This document shows positions 44,262 through 53,050 of a stretch of 64,000 nt of DNA, piece by piece; the stretch's first letter is position 1, and every line of letters starts with the position of its first letter. The stretch covers positions 558,001 through 622,000 of the forward strand of contig NZ_JAKJHW010000002.1 in NCBI RefSeq assembly GCF_021646685.1. Reading direction: 5' to 3'. A program made the translations under genes and the position numbers. Source of the DNA: Pseudalkalibacillus salsuginis. Lineage in GTDB: Bacteria; Bacillota; Bacilli; Bacillales; Fictibacillaceae. The notes beneath the pieces are model-generated. The model saw only the letters and a list, made by a program, of their open reading frames with translations. It did no database searches and was not told the DNA's origin.

Positions 44262-45065
44262 CTATTCAGGTGAGACCGCATGATTGTAATGTCTGCCGGG
44301 AATCATGCGATAATGGCTGGGGCTAACTCCCGAAAAGGATTGAAAATCCTTAATAAAATGGGCCTGATCATAATATCCGCACTGCAATGCGATATCGGTC
44401 CAATTTATTTCTTCTTTATTTCCAGTGAGTTGGAGTACTTCTTGGAAGCGGATAATACGGCTTAAACGTTTGGGCGTCATACCGACTTCTGCTTTAAATA
44501 ATTCGATAAATCTCCGATGACTCATACCAATATGCTGCATAAGATTTCCTACACGAACCCGATCAATATGGTTCAAGGCATACCGCACAACCGGATGGCT
44601 CTCGAAGTTCCCGGACAATAGCATCAATAACCTTCGTTCCAGGACAGGGAACATCTCTTCCGGGGTCGACAATTCCAACAATTCCTCGCGAAGCTCGGTC
44701 GCTCTGGCTCCCCATAGCATTTGCAACGAAACATGTGTATTCAATAACTCATGTAGCGGCATGGGTATAAACGGGCGAAGCCCCCCTGGCTTAAAGTGGA
44801 TGCCGAGTACCTTCGACTCGCTAGATGTGTCAATGACAAAATAGTTTGAGTGCGGCCCGCAAACGACCGAACCATTCAAAACCAATTCGCGGCTTTTATG
44901 GTCATAAAGTTGTGTCGTATCTTCCAGAAGATCTATAACCACCTCTGCGGATCCGTCCGGAAAAGCCAGTTCTCTTGAATGAGCAGGATTGTACCCCTGC
45001 ATATACCAAATAAAATCTACAAACTCTGAGATTGGATATTTTGGAGAATATGTGCAAACGATCAT
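44262..45065 (-). CDS. AraC-family regulator
   Basis: 267 residues. N-terminal sensor domain (about 1-150, FAFPDGSAEVVIDL-like strand region) and C-terminal AraC domain with GNLMQHIGMSHRRFIELFKA, WTDIALQCGYYDQAHFIKDF and SGVSPSHYR. It lies 88 nt upstream of the VOC gene, probably as its regulator. The second AraC/small-enzyme module in the window. Confidence 0.88.
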   Translation of the reverse strand: MIVCTYSPKYPISEFVDFIWYMQGYNPAHSRELAFPDGSAEVVIDLLEDTTQLYDHKSRELVLNGSVVCGPHSNYFVIDTSSESKVLGIHFKPGGLRPFIPMPLHELLNTHVSLQMLWGARATELREELLELSTPEEMFPVLERRLLMLLSGNFESHPVVRYALNHIDRVRVGNLMQHIGMSHRRFIELFKAEVGMTPKRLSRIIRFQEVLQLTGNKEEINWTDIALQCGYYDQAHFIKDFQSFSGVSPSHYRMIPGRHYNHAVSPE

Positions 45066-45360
45066 GGCGTCTGACGCGACATTATGTTCCCAAAATTGGA
45101 GGTGTAGTCGCGGCTCTCCTTTCTACCGGTAGAATTGTTCAATACATATTTTACAGGAACGAGGTATAACGCGAAAGGGAAGGATTCCATTCTGGTGTTC
45201 ATTTCTTCTGACCTCTCAACTAATTTCCTTTTTATTTTATCATTTTCTTCTTCAAGTAAACTGCCCGTTACTTTAAGTACATTCCTTCACAATCTCTATT
45301 CTTAAATATCCAAATTAACAACCAAGTGTTATTCAATTATCTGGCCCGATTGTTGAAGAT
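45066..45360. other. Intergenic with two dispersed repeats
   Basis: Repeat copies at about 45247-45280 and 45329-45360; no gene seen. Confidence 0.5.
45329..45360. repeat. Dispersed repeat, palindromic copy
   Basis: TTATTCAATTATCTGG, core CCCG, ATTGTTGAAGAT; TTCAA and TTGAA form the arms. The copy reaches the stop codon of the DJ-1 gene. Confidence 0.65.
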
Positions 45361-45957
45361 CTAAAGAACAATATCATATTCCATTCTTTTCGCCGTTTCT
45401 TTAGCTACTTCAGTCCCTAATAATCGCTTAACAATATGAAATGACATATCGATACCTGCTGAAATGCCTCCAGATGTCACTATTTTTCCTTCATCTACGA
45501 ATTTAACTCCATGTTGTACATCGACTTCTGGAAATTCTTTTTTAAGTCTTTCAAGACTTGCCCAATGTGTTGTTGCTTTTTTACCTTTTAGTAAACCTGC
45601 TTTTGCTAATAATAAGGCCCCCGTACAAACTGAGATCATTAGTTGTACGTTTTCTTTTTCATTTTCAATCCACTTTATAACATGATCATTATGTATTTCT
45701 CGTTCCCTTGCACCTAACCCGCCAGGAATAATTAAAATATCAAATTGAGGCATATTATCAAAATTAAAGTCTGGTCGTACTTTTAAGCCATTTCGAGCAC
45801 ATATTAAGTTACCTTGTTCTGATATTGTGTTAACAACAAACGGCTTATCACCATTTTCTAAAGTAGTTACTGAAAACACTTCGAACGGACCTGCAAAGTC
45901 TAACACTTCTACATCTTCAAACAGAAAAATTCCTACTCTCCAATGCTTGGTATTCAT
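45361..45957 (-). CDS. DJ-1/PfpI-family protein
   Basis: 198 residues. FDILIIPGGLGAREREI, nucleophile elbow MISVCTGALLLAKAGLLKGK with the reactive Cys, and ATTHWASLERLKKEFPEVDV. Members are glyoxalase III-type, isonitrile hydratases or chaperones; the substrate is unknown. Single gene. Confidence 0.88.
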   Translation of the reverse strand: MNTKHWRVGIFLFEDVEVLDFAGPFEVFSVTTLENGDKPFVVNTISEQGNLICARNGLKVRPDFNFDNMPQFDILIIPGGLGAREREIHNDHVIKWIENEKENVQLMISVCTGALLLAKAGLLKGKKATTHWASLERLKKEFPEVDVQHGVKFVDEGKIVTSGGISAGIDMSFHIVKRLLGTEVAKETAKRMEYDIVL

Positions 45958-46050
45958 TTGAATTTCCCCTTTATGTTAGTTCCGTACATTTTACAATGAT
46001 ATTTAGTTTTCCACAATCCCACCGTAATCTGAAGTATGTTGAAGGGCGAC

Positions 46051-46086
46051 TGCTTATATAGCAATCGCACCCTTTAGTTGAAGAAC
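46051..46086. repeat. Dispersed repeat
   Basis: CTTATATAGCAATCG, core CACCC, TTTAGTTGAAGAAC. It lies at the end of a 94-codon minus-strand frame that I regard as noncoding or a relic. Confidence 0.6.
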
Positions 46087-46276
46087 AGTTTTTTCATTTT
46101 GTTGATTTTTGGTATCTTGATAGGCATAAATTTCTTCCCAAATCAGATACCCTACCCCTAAAATCAGTACCAATATATTAAAATATCTAGTGTATTTCTT
46201 CCTACGTAATTTAACATGTCTGAAATAAAATTCGTATCCAGGTGCACCGGTGTATTGGGCTGTCGCAACCGTAAGT

Positions 46277-46795
46277 TTACTGTCGTTGATGTTTATTTTC
46301 TTCGCTTTGACGGATGATCTCGTCAACGACGTGATCAATCGGTGCCGTGGCGTCGATTATAATCCCGTTTTTGGGAACGCCTTCTTTCGTTTGATACATG
46401 CGCTTACTGATTTCCCGTTCCTCTGGTCTGCCACCCCAGTCAGTTGGGTCCAGTGCCACTCGCTCATCAATCCGCCGGAGAGAGGTTTCCAGGTCGACAT
46501 CAAGGACAAACACGCCGTCGAAGAGATCGATGTATTTGTGAAAATTCCGCGAACCACCGCAGAAAAATGTTACCGCCTCATCCTGATTGGCGACCAAAGC
46601 TTTTACTTTATCTACATGCCAAATATGGTGTTCGGGTTTAAAGCCATCCGTCGGGGTACCAGTTTCCGGATCGCCTTGATAAACCAATTCACGGTCACCA
46701 TGAATGGCATGGTAGCCGCGCCGCTGTAATTCGTTGCAGACCGTAGTTTTGCCGGAGCCGGAAACGCCTCCAATCAGATAATTCCTAATGCCCAT
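46277..46795 (-). CDS. P-loop kinase-like protein
   Basis: 172 residues. Walker A GGVSGSGKTTVCNELQRRGY, then YHAIHGDRELVYQGDPETG, HIWHVDKVKALVANQ, VFVLDVDLETSLRRIDER. Resembles small nucleoside/shikimate-kinase-type AAA proteins of the adenylate kinase superfamily. GGAGGG precedes the chosen ATG. Noticeably more GC-rich than its neighbours, which suggests acquisition. Substrate unknown. Confidence 0.82.
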   Translation of the reverse strand: MGIRNYLIGGVSGSGKTTVCNELQRRGYHAIHGDRELVYQGDPETGTPTDGFKPEHHIWHVDKVKALVANQDEAVTFFCGGSRNFHKYIDLFDGVFVLDVDLETSLRRIDERVALDPTDWGGRPEEREISKRMYQTKEGVPKNGIIIDATAPIDHVVDEIIRQSEENKHQRQ

Positions 46796-46931
46796 GATTA
46801 GACCCTCCATTCAACTAGATAAGCACACTATATTAGATATGTCTTTCTGTCGCTAAACTGCCCCAATAGTAAAAAGAGTTGTGACTCCATATTGATCTTC
46901 AACTCTTGCCTCCTTTAGCGACACATTGCTT

Positions 46932-47408
46932 TTATTCGAATAGCCCTCTGAAGATTAAATTCGCGGTCACTGGTTCCCGTCCAAGTTCTCTCGCCCATAC
47001 AGACAACTGACCAACGTGATGTATTTCGTGAGCTATGACATGCCGCATTATTTCCCCGTGCCTGAAAGTTGCACTTTGACCCTCGGAATTGGTAACTTTA
47101 ATGGTTCGTGATTCCATTTCATTCGTCCAAGACATTATAAACGGTTCAATCTCTGTGTGATATTGGTTAGATAGAGCTTTTACTTTTTCCAAGCTGGCAT
47201 AATCTTCAAACGGTGGTTCTCCTGGATCTTGTTGTGTTTTCAAAAAGTGAATCCAACTTCGTTCGACCTCCACGATATGAAACAGGGTGTACAGGATACT
47301 ACCGACCCCGCCAACCCGCTTCTTAAGTAATTCCTCTTCTGGTACATCTTCGCACCATGTAAACCAATCATCTCTAACCTGCCAGTTATACTGAAGTAGC
47401 GTTTTCAT
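46932..47408 (-). CDS. DinB-family protein
   Basis: 158 residues starting MKTLLQYNWQVRDDWF. Metal-site histidines in YTLFHIVEVERSWI and VIAHEIHHVGQLSVW. Typical YfiT/DinB four-helix protein, possibly a bacillithiol transferase. GGGAG lies upstream of the chosen ATG. Preceded by dispersed repeats. Confidence 0.88.
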   Translation of the reverse strand: MKTLLQYNWQVRDDWFTWCEDVPEEELLKKRVGGVGSILYTLFHIVEVERSWIHFLKTQQDPGEPPFEDYASLEKVKALSNQYHTEIEPFIMSWTNEMESRTIKVTNSEGQSATFRHGEIMRHVIAHEIHHVGQLSVWARELGREPVTANLIFRGLFE

Positions 47409-47592
47409 TTCTAAGCTCCCACCCATTCAATAGATTTTTCGACCACAATATCTGTAAAAATTCTACATCGAAATGCCAATTACCTCTTCTTTCGCTAAAC
47501 TGCTCGTTACTACAATAAGTTCAATAAAAAAGCATCTTCTTGAAGAAATGCACCCGTTAGCGAAATAAAAATAATCCAGTAACGGATAATAT

Positions 47593-47864
47593 TATTCTTT
47601 AATAAAGCCACTAAATTCTTTTGGTATTTTAGGATTAGAAACAAATAATTTTTTTCTATAATAATCAAAGTTTTTTATATTGGTAACCGTATTACTGACT
47701 TGCTCATTCATTATTTTTGGGAATTTTCCATTTTCATCTACACCGATTTGACCTGATGTCACGAATATCTCTTAATTCCTTGGAATTTTTGTAATATGTG
47801 TGTAATTGCCAACCGGTGTCGGTATGCTAGATGGGTTTTTTCTTGTGATTTTTCCGTTTTCCAT
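47593..47864 (-). pseudogene. RidA N-terminal half with internal stop
   Basis: Reads MENGKITRKNPSSIPTPVGN, YTHITKIPRN-stop-EIFVTSGQ, IGVDENGKFPKIMNEQVSNT, VTNIKNF, then unrelated DYYRKKLFVSNPKIPKEF and a stop. The first 75 residues are RidA-like; the in-frame TAA and the foreign tail show it is broken. Ribosome site GGCGAGGT. The C-terminal RidA half at 36118-36285 could be the missing part. Confidence 0.65.
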
Positions 47865-48054
47865 TTATTTACCTCGCCATTTTAGAGATTTTTCTGCAGT
47901 TTTCCCTAGAAGATCAATTTAGACACACTTCACCCGTGTAAAGACTTCTAGAAAAAAACAGCAGTGGAGTATCCATATCCGAAAGATAAAAACTTAAAAG
48001 ATTTTCCCACCAAGTAATGCTTAAAAAGCTGCGTTCCCCGTTCCTTGGTTTACA

Positions 48055-48555
48055 TTACATTTTGTCCCAATACCAAATAGCATAAAGAGTATCCTTATTC
48101 AATCTATGACCGCTTAGTTTTAAAGTTTGAATTAGATTGCCGCGATGATGGCTTTCATGACTAATAAAATAACTGATGCTGGAAACCAGTCCTTTTTTGA
48201 ACGTTTTAAAGTTATTGCCTTCTTCGGTATATTGTCGAATGAACAATGCCATTTGTTCGCCAGATGTATTCAAACATTCCTTTAACCGTTCTTTGTTCAG
48301 CTCATCGTACATGCTTAGCTTCTCGACAATGTCGGAAAGAGGGTAATGCCAATTGACAAGTTTATCGCACCTGAGGTTATGCATATGGGCAAACTGTTTA
48401 GCCGGAGTTCCACCACCTCTCTTGGATAACGTGCAGTTCATTCCTTCATCGGTAATTTTTTCCAGAAGAAAAAGGTTGATTCGATTGTTGGTGTTCCATG
48501 CTTCTACTAATTGCTCGGTCCAATTTATCTGTTCCAAAATATTCTCCTTTATCAA
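48055..48555 (-). CDS. DinB-family protein
   Basis: 166 residues. AKQFAHMHNLRCDKLVNWHY and SYFISHESHHRGNLIQTLKL supply the probable metal-binding histidines; TLYAIWYWDKM closes the protein. Third intact DinB gene of the window. Possible thiol transferase; no substrate evidence. Confidence 0.85.
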   Translation of the reverse strand: MIKENILEQINWTEQLVEAWNTNNRINLFLLEKITDEGMNCTLSKRGGGTPAKQFAHMHNLRCDKLVNWHYPLSDIVEKLSMYDELNKERLKECLNTSGEQMALFIRQYTEEGNNFKTFKKGLVSSISYFISHESHHRGNLIQTLKLSGHRLNKDTLYAIWYWDKM

Positions 48556-48879
48556 TTAAATTTTTCAGTTCCATTTAATAACATTTTACCATGCCTAACC
48601 AATTAAAATTTCCAAAAAAATCTTTGTAATAGTTGAAATCTATCTATTACTATAATCGTTTTGCAGAAAAGAAGATTGAAAATCCTCCTTCACAATATTC
48701 TAACTCGAATAATTCTAATTGCCTGAAAAACGTTCCTCAACAATTTGGCTTTATATAGAAAGAGCGTAAATCTTATTTCAGAAATGCACCCTTTTACGGA
48801 AGATTAGAAAAGTAAGAAAAGCCGCAAAAATGGCTCATAAGTTAATTTTCAACGCTTACCCCTTCTCATTAGAGATAAT
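48556..48879. other. Intergenic with one dispersed repeat
   Basis: Repeat copy at about 48771-48806 (CTTATTTCAGAAATG, CACCC, TTTTACGGAAGA); nothing else supported. Confidence 0.5.
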
Positions 48880-49344
48880 TTATTTAGGCTTTTTAATATT
48901 TACATTCATTTTTCCATCACGATAGTGAGCGTACTTATCTCCCTCAGACAAATCAATGAAAAGTCCGTTTTCCGTAACCTGAATGAATTCCTTGACTTTT
49001 TTCGTTTTGTCATCAATTTTTATTGTTACCAGACTTTGCACAATTGGAGGACCTCCATCATCACTTCGGACTTCTTGAATCTCAAAATCCTTTAATTGAT
49101 AGCCTTTTTGTTCTAAATAGTTAATTTTCTTTATGTATTTATCTTTAGCTTCTGATTCACTTAAGGTAGTTCCCGCATCATAGTGTTTATCAAAAATTAA
49201 TAAATGATTAAAAGCCTTTTCGTAATTTTCGTTTTTAAAAGCAGTATAATATTTTTCTACCCTTTGTTTAGCATGATTTGTTGTACATCCAACAACAAGA
49301 AAGCTCAAACTAACTAATGTCACCAAAAGTAATGTTTGTTTCAA
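48880..49344 (-). CDS. Lipoprotein, unknown
   Basis: 154 residues. Lipobox LSFLVVGC with Cys20, then a DUF4878/NTF2-like opening (HAKQRVEKYYTAFKNENYEK) and a second half with IDDKTKKVKEFIQVTENGLF. Probably an exported small lipoprotein. It immediately follows the aroA fragment, whose stop lies 1 nt before its start. Confidence 0.7.
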   Translation of the reverse strand: MKQTLLLVTLVSLSFLVVGCTTNHAKQRVEKYYTAFKNENYEKAFNHLLIFDKHYDAGTTLSESEAKDKYIKKINYLEQKGYQLKDFEIQEVRSDDGGPPIVQSLVTIKIDDKTKKVKEFIQVTENGLFIDLSEGDKYAHYRDGKMNVNIKKPK

Positions 49345-49345
49345 G

Positions 49346-49726
49346 TTATCCCTCCTGAATTTTTTGTGGAGTAATTCCTTGTTTCATATTAAATAAATCG
49401 CCTTTTTTTACTGGCCATTTGGAGTTACAACCGTGAACAGTAACTGTTTCATCAGCTGTTTCGATGGTAATACCAAGTTTATGGAGTCCATCTATACACC
49501 AATAAGAATCATCACTTTTTAGAATACCGGTTAGGGTTGAAGTTCCGCGAGCCAAAGCAGCCATAATTAATGCTCTATTTGTAAAACTCTTACTCCCTGT
49601 AATTCTAATGTCATTATTAATTTGATTGTTTTGTATAGGTGAAATTCTTACAACTTTAACAACATTTAATCTGGACCAAGGTGATCTTGCTTTTAAGTCA
49701 GGATTATTCAATATAACCCCCCTCAA
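49346..49726 (-). pseudogene. aroA: EPSP synthase gene, truncated after about 115 residues
   Basis: Reads NNPDLKARSPWSRLNVVKVV, RISPIQNNQINNDIRITGSK, SFTNRALIMAALARGTSTLT, SDDSYWCIDGLHKLGITIET, which is the N-terminal domain of 3-phosphoshikimate 1-carboxyvinyltransferase. After KKGDLF it switches to NMKQGITPQKIQEG-stop. Three quarters of the enzyme is missing, so it cannot be active. The fold with GSKSxTNR is unmistakable. Fragment of a shikimate-pathway gene, or of a glyphosate-tolerant class paralogue. Confidence 0.8.
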
Positions 49727-50101
49727 TATTAATAGACATGTAAAAGTTCATCTGAGTCCGATTGCGAAAGATTGCTATTAAAGGACAACTTGCTATAGGA
49801 AGCTGAACAGGGAGGAGGAGTAAATCCAAGACATCTCACAAGTTGATAAACCTCTGTCAAATCTTATTAGCTTAGTCATTACTAATTTTAACATATATAT
49901 CCATCTGTATTGAGAATGAGTACTTCACAATCTTACCCTTAACAAAAAGAAAGAGCACAATTTGTGCTTCAGAATTGCCCCCTTTAACGGGGCAAAGGAC
50001 GTAATCCAATATTCTTGAATTGCGCCCTTTAATGAAATAACCATATTCCTGAAGCAATGCTCATTAACTCGTTCAGTGATTCTCTGGCTTGTTATTAAAA
50101 A
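49727..50101. other. Intergenic carrying a composite repeat
   Basis: Holds dispersed repeat copies at about 49966-49998 and 50009-50041; together they form the left copy of a 52-nt direct repeat that recurs on the other side of the RCC1 gene. Confidence 0.6.
49977..50028. repeat. 52-nt composite repeat, left copy
   Basis: Begins GCCCCCTTTAAC, continues CAAAGGACGTAATCCAATAT and ends GAATTGCGCCCT. About 49 of 52 positions match the copy at 51153. Two half-repeats of the GCGCCC family joined by ACGTAATCCAATA. Confidence 0.8.
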
Positions 50102-50998
50102 CTAATTGCCGGGCAGTTGGATGCCGCGCCAGCCGCTTACATCACATTGGCCATATTCATTATCACCCACAGCAACCACTGTGCCATCCGTTTTAAGCCC
50201 GACGGTATGGGCACAACCCGCCGCTATCGCCACAATATCGCGCCAATCACTTACATTACATTGGCCATACTCATTCCAACCCACAGCCGCCACAGTACCG
50301 TCTGATTTAAGGCCGATGGTATGATTACTACCCACCGCTATCGCCACAATACCGCGCCAGCCGCTTACATCGCATTGGTCATGTTTATTCCAACCCACAG
50401 CCGTCACCGTGCCGTCCGATTTAAGACCGATGGTATGAAGATAACCCGCAGCGACCGCCACAATATCGCACCAGCCGCTTACATTGCATTGGCTATACCG
50501 ATTATTACCCAAAGCCGTCACCGTGCCGTCCAATTTAAGACCGATGGTATGCCAGTCACCCGCCGCGACCGCCACAATATCATGCCAGCCGCTTACATTG
50601 CATTCACCCTCATTATTTCGGCCCACTGCTACCACCGTGCCATCCGATTTAAGCCCAATGGTACGACGCCAACCCGCCGCAACCGCTACAATATCGCGCC
50701 AGTCGTTTACATCGCATTGGTGATGCTTATTCCAACCCACAGCCGCCATAGTACTGTCAGATTTAAGACCGATTGTATGAGCATTACCCGTGTTCGTCGC
50801 CATATGAACATTACCAGCCGCGATCGCCACAATATTGCGCCAGCCACTTACATCACATTGGCCATATTTATTATCACCCACGGCCGTCACCGTTCCGTCA
50901 GATTTAAGCCCAACGGTATGACGACGACCCGCCGCTATGGTATCTTTAGGCAACCGTTTCACCTTTAACACCGCTTCTTTCGGTGAAATATAATCCAT
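50102..50998 (-). CDS. RCC1-repeat protein
   Basis: 298 residues made of seven tandem units of about 38 residues built on TIGLKSDGTVTAVG, N-NxYGQC, VSGWRDIVAIAAG, plus a short lead. This is the RCC1/alpha-tubulin-suppressor repeat and should form a beta-propeller. No signal peptide. An eight-residue insertion (MATNTGNA) follows the first unit. The DNA repeats every 114 bp and is richer in G+C than its surroundings. AGGAGGT precedes the ATG. Unknown function; flanked by 52-nt direct repeats. Confidence 0.85.
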   Translation of the reverse strand: MDYISPKEAVLKVKRLPKDTIAAGRRHTVGLKSDGTVTAVGDNKYGQCDVSGWRNIVAIAAGNVHMATNTGNAHTIGLKSDSTMAAVGWNKHHQCDVNDWRDIVAVAAGWRRTIGLKSDGTVVAVGRNNEGECNVSGWHDIVAVAAGDWHTIGLKLDGTVTALGNNRYSQCNVSGWCDIVAVAAGYLHTIGLKSDGTVTAVGWNKHDQCDVSGWRGIVAIAVGSNHTIGLKSDGTVAAVGWNEYGQCNVSDWRDIVAIAAGCAHTVGLKTDGTVVAVGDNEYGQCDVSGWRGIQLPGN

Positions 50999-51152
50999 GT
51001 TTTACCTCCTTGTATATAAGCAACCCTGCAGTTAGCTGCCAAGTATATGTAACTTTACGGTTGCTAAATATGACCAGGTCTTGTTCTTATTCAATTAAAC
51101 TGGCCTATAGTTACACATTAAGCAAAAGAGGCGTTGTCCTTCTTAGATCAAC

Positions 51153-51204
51153 GCCCCCTTTAACAGAACAAAGGACGTAATCCAATATTCTTGAATTGCG
51201 CCCT
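51153..51204. repeat. 52-nt composite repeat, right copy
   Basis: Same composite unit as at 49977, same orientation. The pair brackets the RCC1 gene at about 1.18 kb spacing. Confidence 0.8.
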
Positions 51205-51221
51205 ATAGTGGAATATACAAA

Positions 51222-51758
51222 TTATTCTCGCTCCTTTGGCCAAGAGCCTTGTTGTTTGCGAATTAATACAATTTGCCCTATATGGTATACGTTGTGCAAA
51301 ATTTGACGAGCCAGAACCCCAACATGTTCCTCTTCCAGCTGACTGTCATTAACTTGTGCTAGTGATTTGCGCAAATTTTCACAAATTAGGCGTGTTTCTG
51401 CCAAGACTGCCTTCCATTTTTCAGAATCTGCTGGGTCCCCGATATCTCCAAATGTATTCTCTGCCAAGACTGCCTTCCATTTAGAATCTGCTGGTTCCCC
51501 GATATCTCCAAATGTAGCCTTGTTATTAGATGCCTTTTTTCTAGGCGTTGTGTCATTGATTTGTCTAACAAGTAGGGCGTTGTAATAATTTAGATGGTTC
51601 ACAGTTTGCCAAATTGTATTCCCTCCTCCAGGAGGTTGCCAGCTTGCATCTGTGGAATTTAAACCCTCAAGAGCAGATTCTAAAGGTAAAAACCAGGTCT
51701 CAGTATCCCAACTAAAGTCAAATTCCATGCGAAAAATATCCATCAGTTCTAGGTTCAT
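51222..51758 (-). CDS. DinB-family protein with internal tandem duplication
   Basis: 178 residues. Histidines in TIWQTVNHLNYYNALL and QILHNVYHIGQIVLIRK fit the DinB metal site. In the middle, TFGDIGEPADSKWKAVLAEN is followed at once by TFGDIGDPADSEKWKAVLAE: a 63-bp unit duplicated in frame (second copy 51397-51458, first copy 51460-51518 on the plus coordinates). The extra 20 residues sit between helices, so the protein may still fold. Fourth intact DinB gene. Confidence 0.85.
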   Translation of the reverse strand: MNLELMDIFRMEFDFSWDTETWFLPLESALEGLNSTDASWQPPGGGNTIWQTVNHLNYYNALLVRQINDTTPRKKASNNKATFGDIGEPADSKWKAVLAENTFGDIGDPADSEKWKAVLAETRLICENLRKSLAQVNDSQLEEEHVGVLARQILHNVYHIGQIVLIRKQQGSWPKERE

Positions 51759-52109
51759 TTGCTTTCTCCCCTCACCTTAAGTTATTAAGATTAAAATATT
51801 GGGAATAGCTAAAACATTATCACAGGGGCCGGTCGGTTTCTCAAAACAAGATAACGTACTTCTATCACTCCTTTATTTTTATTTTTTTGATTGGTTTAAT
51901 AATACCTGAAAAACCCAGTCAGTGAAGATGTTATTCTACAATCTGGCCCTTCTGTGGATTAAATATTGGAACCTCTTATTCCAGAATCCTGCCCGTTTAT
52001 TGAATAAAGGAAAAGCCGGAGATTGTCTGGCTAGAACTTCGACTATTGCGACCGATTATTGCAAAAAAGAGTTGCTAATTTTAAATTCAAGGTTTAACTC
52101 GTACTAACA
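51759..52109. other. Intergenic with two dispersed repeats
   Basis: Repeat copies at about 51930-51963 and 51974-52008; the second has TTATTC/GAATAA arms. No gene supported. Confidence 0.5.
51974..52008. repeat. Dispersed repeat, palindromic copy
   Basis: TTATTCCAGAATCCTG, core CCCG, TTTATTGAATAA. The arms TTATTC/GAATAA are also found in the copy at 24201-24232. Confidence 0.65.
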
Positions 52110-52265
52110 TTATTCAACAAAGTTTATGTAATTGTCTCTACTCCATCTAATTGCAATTTGTTTAAACCTTTCGTCACGATAAGAATACCATTGCTCCTCA
52201 ATATCAAGCTCTACAATTCTATCCTTTTCTTCGATTATATCTTTAAGATTTACTTGAATGTTCAT
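52110..52265 (-). CDS. Small protein (51 aa), unknown
   Basis: Reads MNIQVNLKDIIEEKDRIVEL, DIEEQWYSYRDERFKQIAIR, WSRDNYINFVE. AAGGTGAT lies 8 nt before the ATG. Charged, no membrane segment. Not recognised. Next to another small gene on the same strand; they may be cotranscribed. Confidence 0.55.
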   Translation of the reverse strand: MNIQVNLKDIIEEKDRIVELDIEEQWYSYRDERFKQIAIRWSRDNYINFVE

Positions 52266-52324
52266 GATATAGATCACCTTCCATTTTTTCTAGCGGCAAG
52301 ATTGGCAGCTGTATCCAACTAAGG

Positions 52325-52669
52325 TCATCCTTTTTGTTTCATATCGTGCTCAGCTTCTATTTCCTCACTTAACTCTGAGAATTGCTTCTTAAAAGATTTT
52401 ACCACCTTTGTTGTTTTACTGAATACATATTTTTTCACCTCATCATACGGAATCCATATCTCTCGATTCTGAATCTGCCCATACAAAGACGAAATAACAA
52501 CAGCTCTCTGATCAGGAGGTAACTTCCTAATTGTGCGTCTTTCCTTCATTTTATTGTGGTAGATCTTATAAAGCTCTGTTGCGATCCAATCCTTTTGGCT
52601 GTTTTTCAACTGTGAAAATCGTTTGTTCGTTTGAAGAATCTTTCCATTCACTTTGATATGATTTTTCAT
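52325..52669 (-). CDS. Conserved basic protein, unknown
   Basis: 114 residues, strongly basic: MKNHIKVNGKILQTNKRFSQ, LKNSQKDWIATELYKIYHNK, LPPDQRAVVISSLYGQIQNR, EIWIPYDEVKKYVFSK. I recall similar short proteins scattered through Bacillus genomes but no function. Predicted helical; ends with EAEHDMKQKG. No clear ribosome site upstream. Confidence 0.6.
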   Translation of the reverse strand: MKNHIKVNGKILQTNKRFSQLKNSQKDWIATELYKIYHNKMKERRTIRKLPPDQRAVVISSLYGQIQNREIWIPYDEVKKYVFSKTTKVVKSFKKQFSELSEEIEAEHDMKQKG

Positions 52670-52759
52670 TAAGAACCGCCCTTTTAATCATTATCGCTAA
52701 TATTAAACCTTACTAAGGTTATTGTCTCACAATCTGACGTAAGCAATAGTTCTTGTTAT

Positions 52760-52966
52760 TACACTCTTGAGCCCTTCATCCTTTGTTTATTAATAGGCTA
52801 CTACCCCGTTCAAGCTGAAAACCCACACAAACACGATTCAAAAGGAATGGAACGAGTTGTTGACCATTTTATGTTAGATCAATTCAACAACAAGATTAAC
52901 AATGCAGTGAAATTCAATAAGTGTCCAATTAAGAAAAATCCTGATTTTGATCAAACTTTTTTCTGA
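52760..52966 (+). pseudogene. Fragment of a conserved exported protein
   Basis: In-frame reading YTLEPFILCLLIGYYPVQAE, NPHKHDSKGMERVVDHFMLD, QFNNKINNAVKFNKCPIKKN, PDFDQTFF-stop. Looks like the central piece of a small exported Bacillus protein; no start codon fits. Family not certain. Confidence 0.45.
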
Positions 52967-53050
52967 ATCGGGATCTTTTATTAAGAGTATATCAATGTTT
53001 ATATAGTATTTTTGATCAAACTTTATTTTAAGGCAACATATTAAAAGTAG

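Noticed and set aside
46054..46338. 94-codon minus-strand frame overlapping the kinase gene end
   Set aside because: Its C terminus is made of the dispersed repeat, its N terminus is antisense-like overlap with the kinase gene, and no ribosome site is seen.
50321..50968. 215-codon plus-strand frame opposite the RCC1 gene
   Set aside because: Periodic shadow of the tandem RCC1 repeats; histidine-rich repeats without start signal.
32931..52008. CRISPR array made of the short repeats
   Set aside because: Repeat spacing is irregular (tens to thousands of bases), the sequence varies, genes lie between copies, and no cas gene is present.
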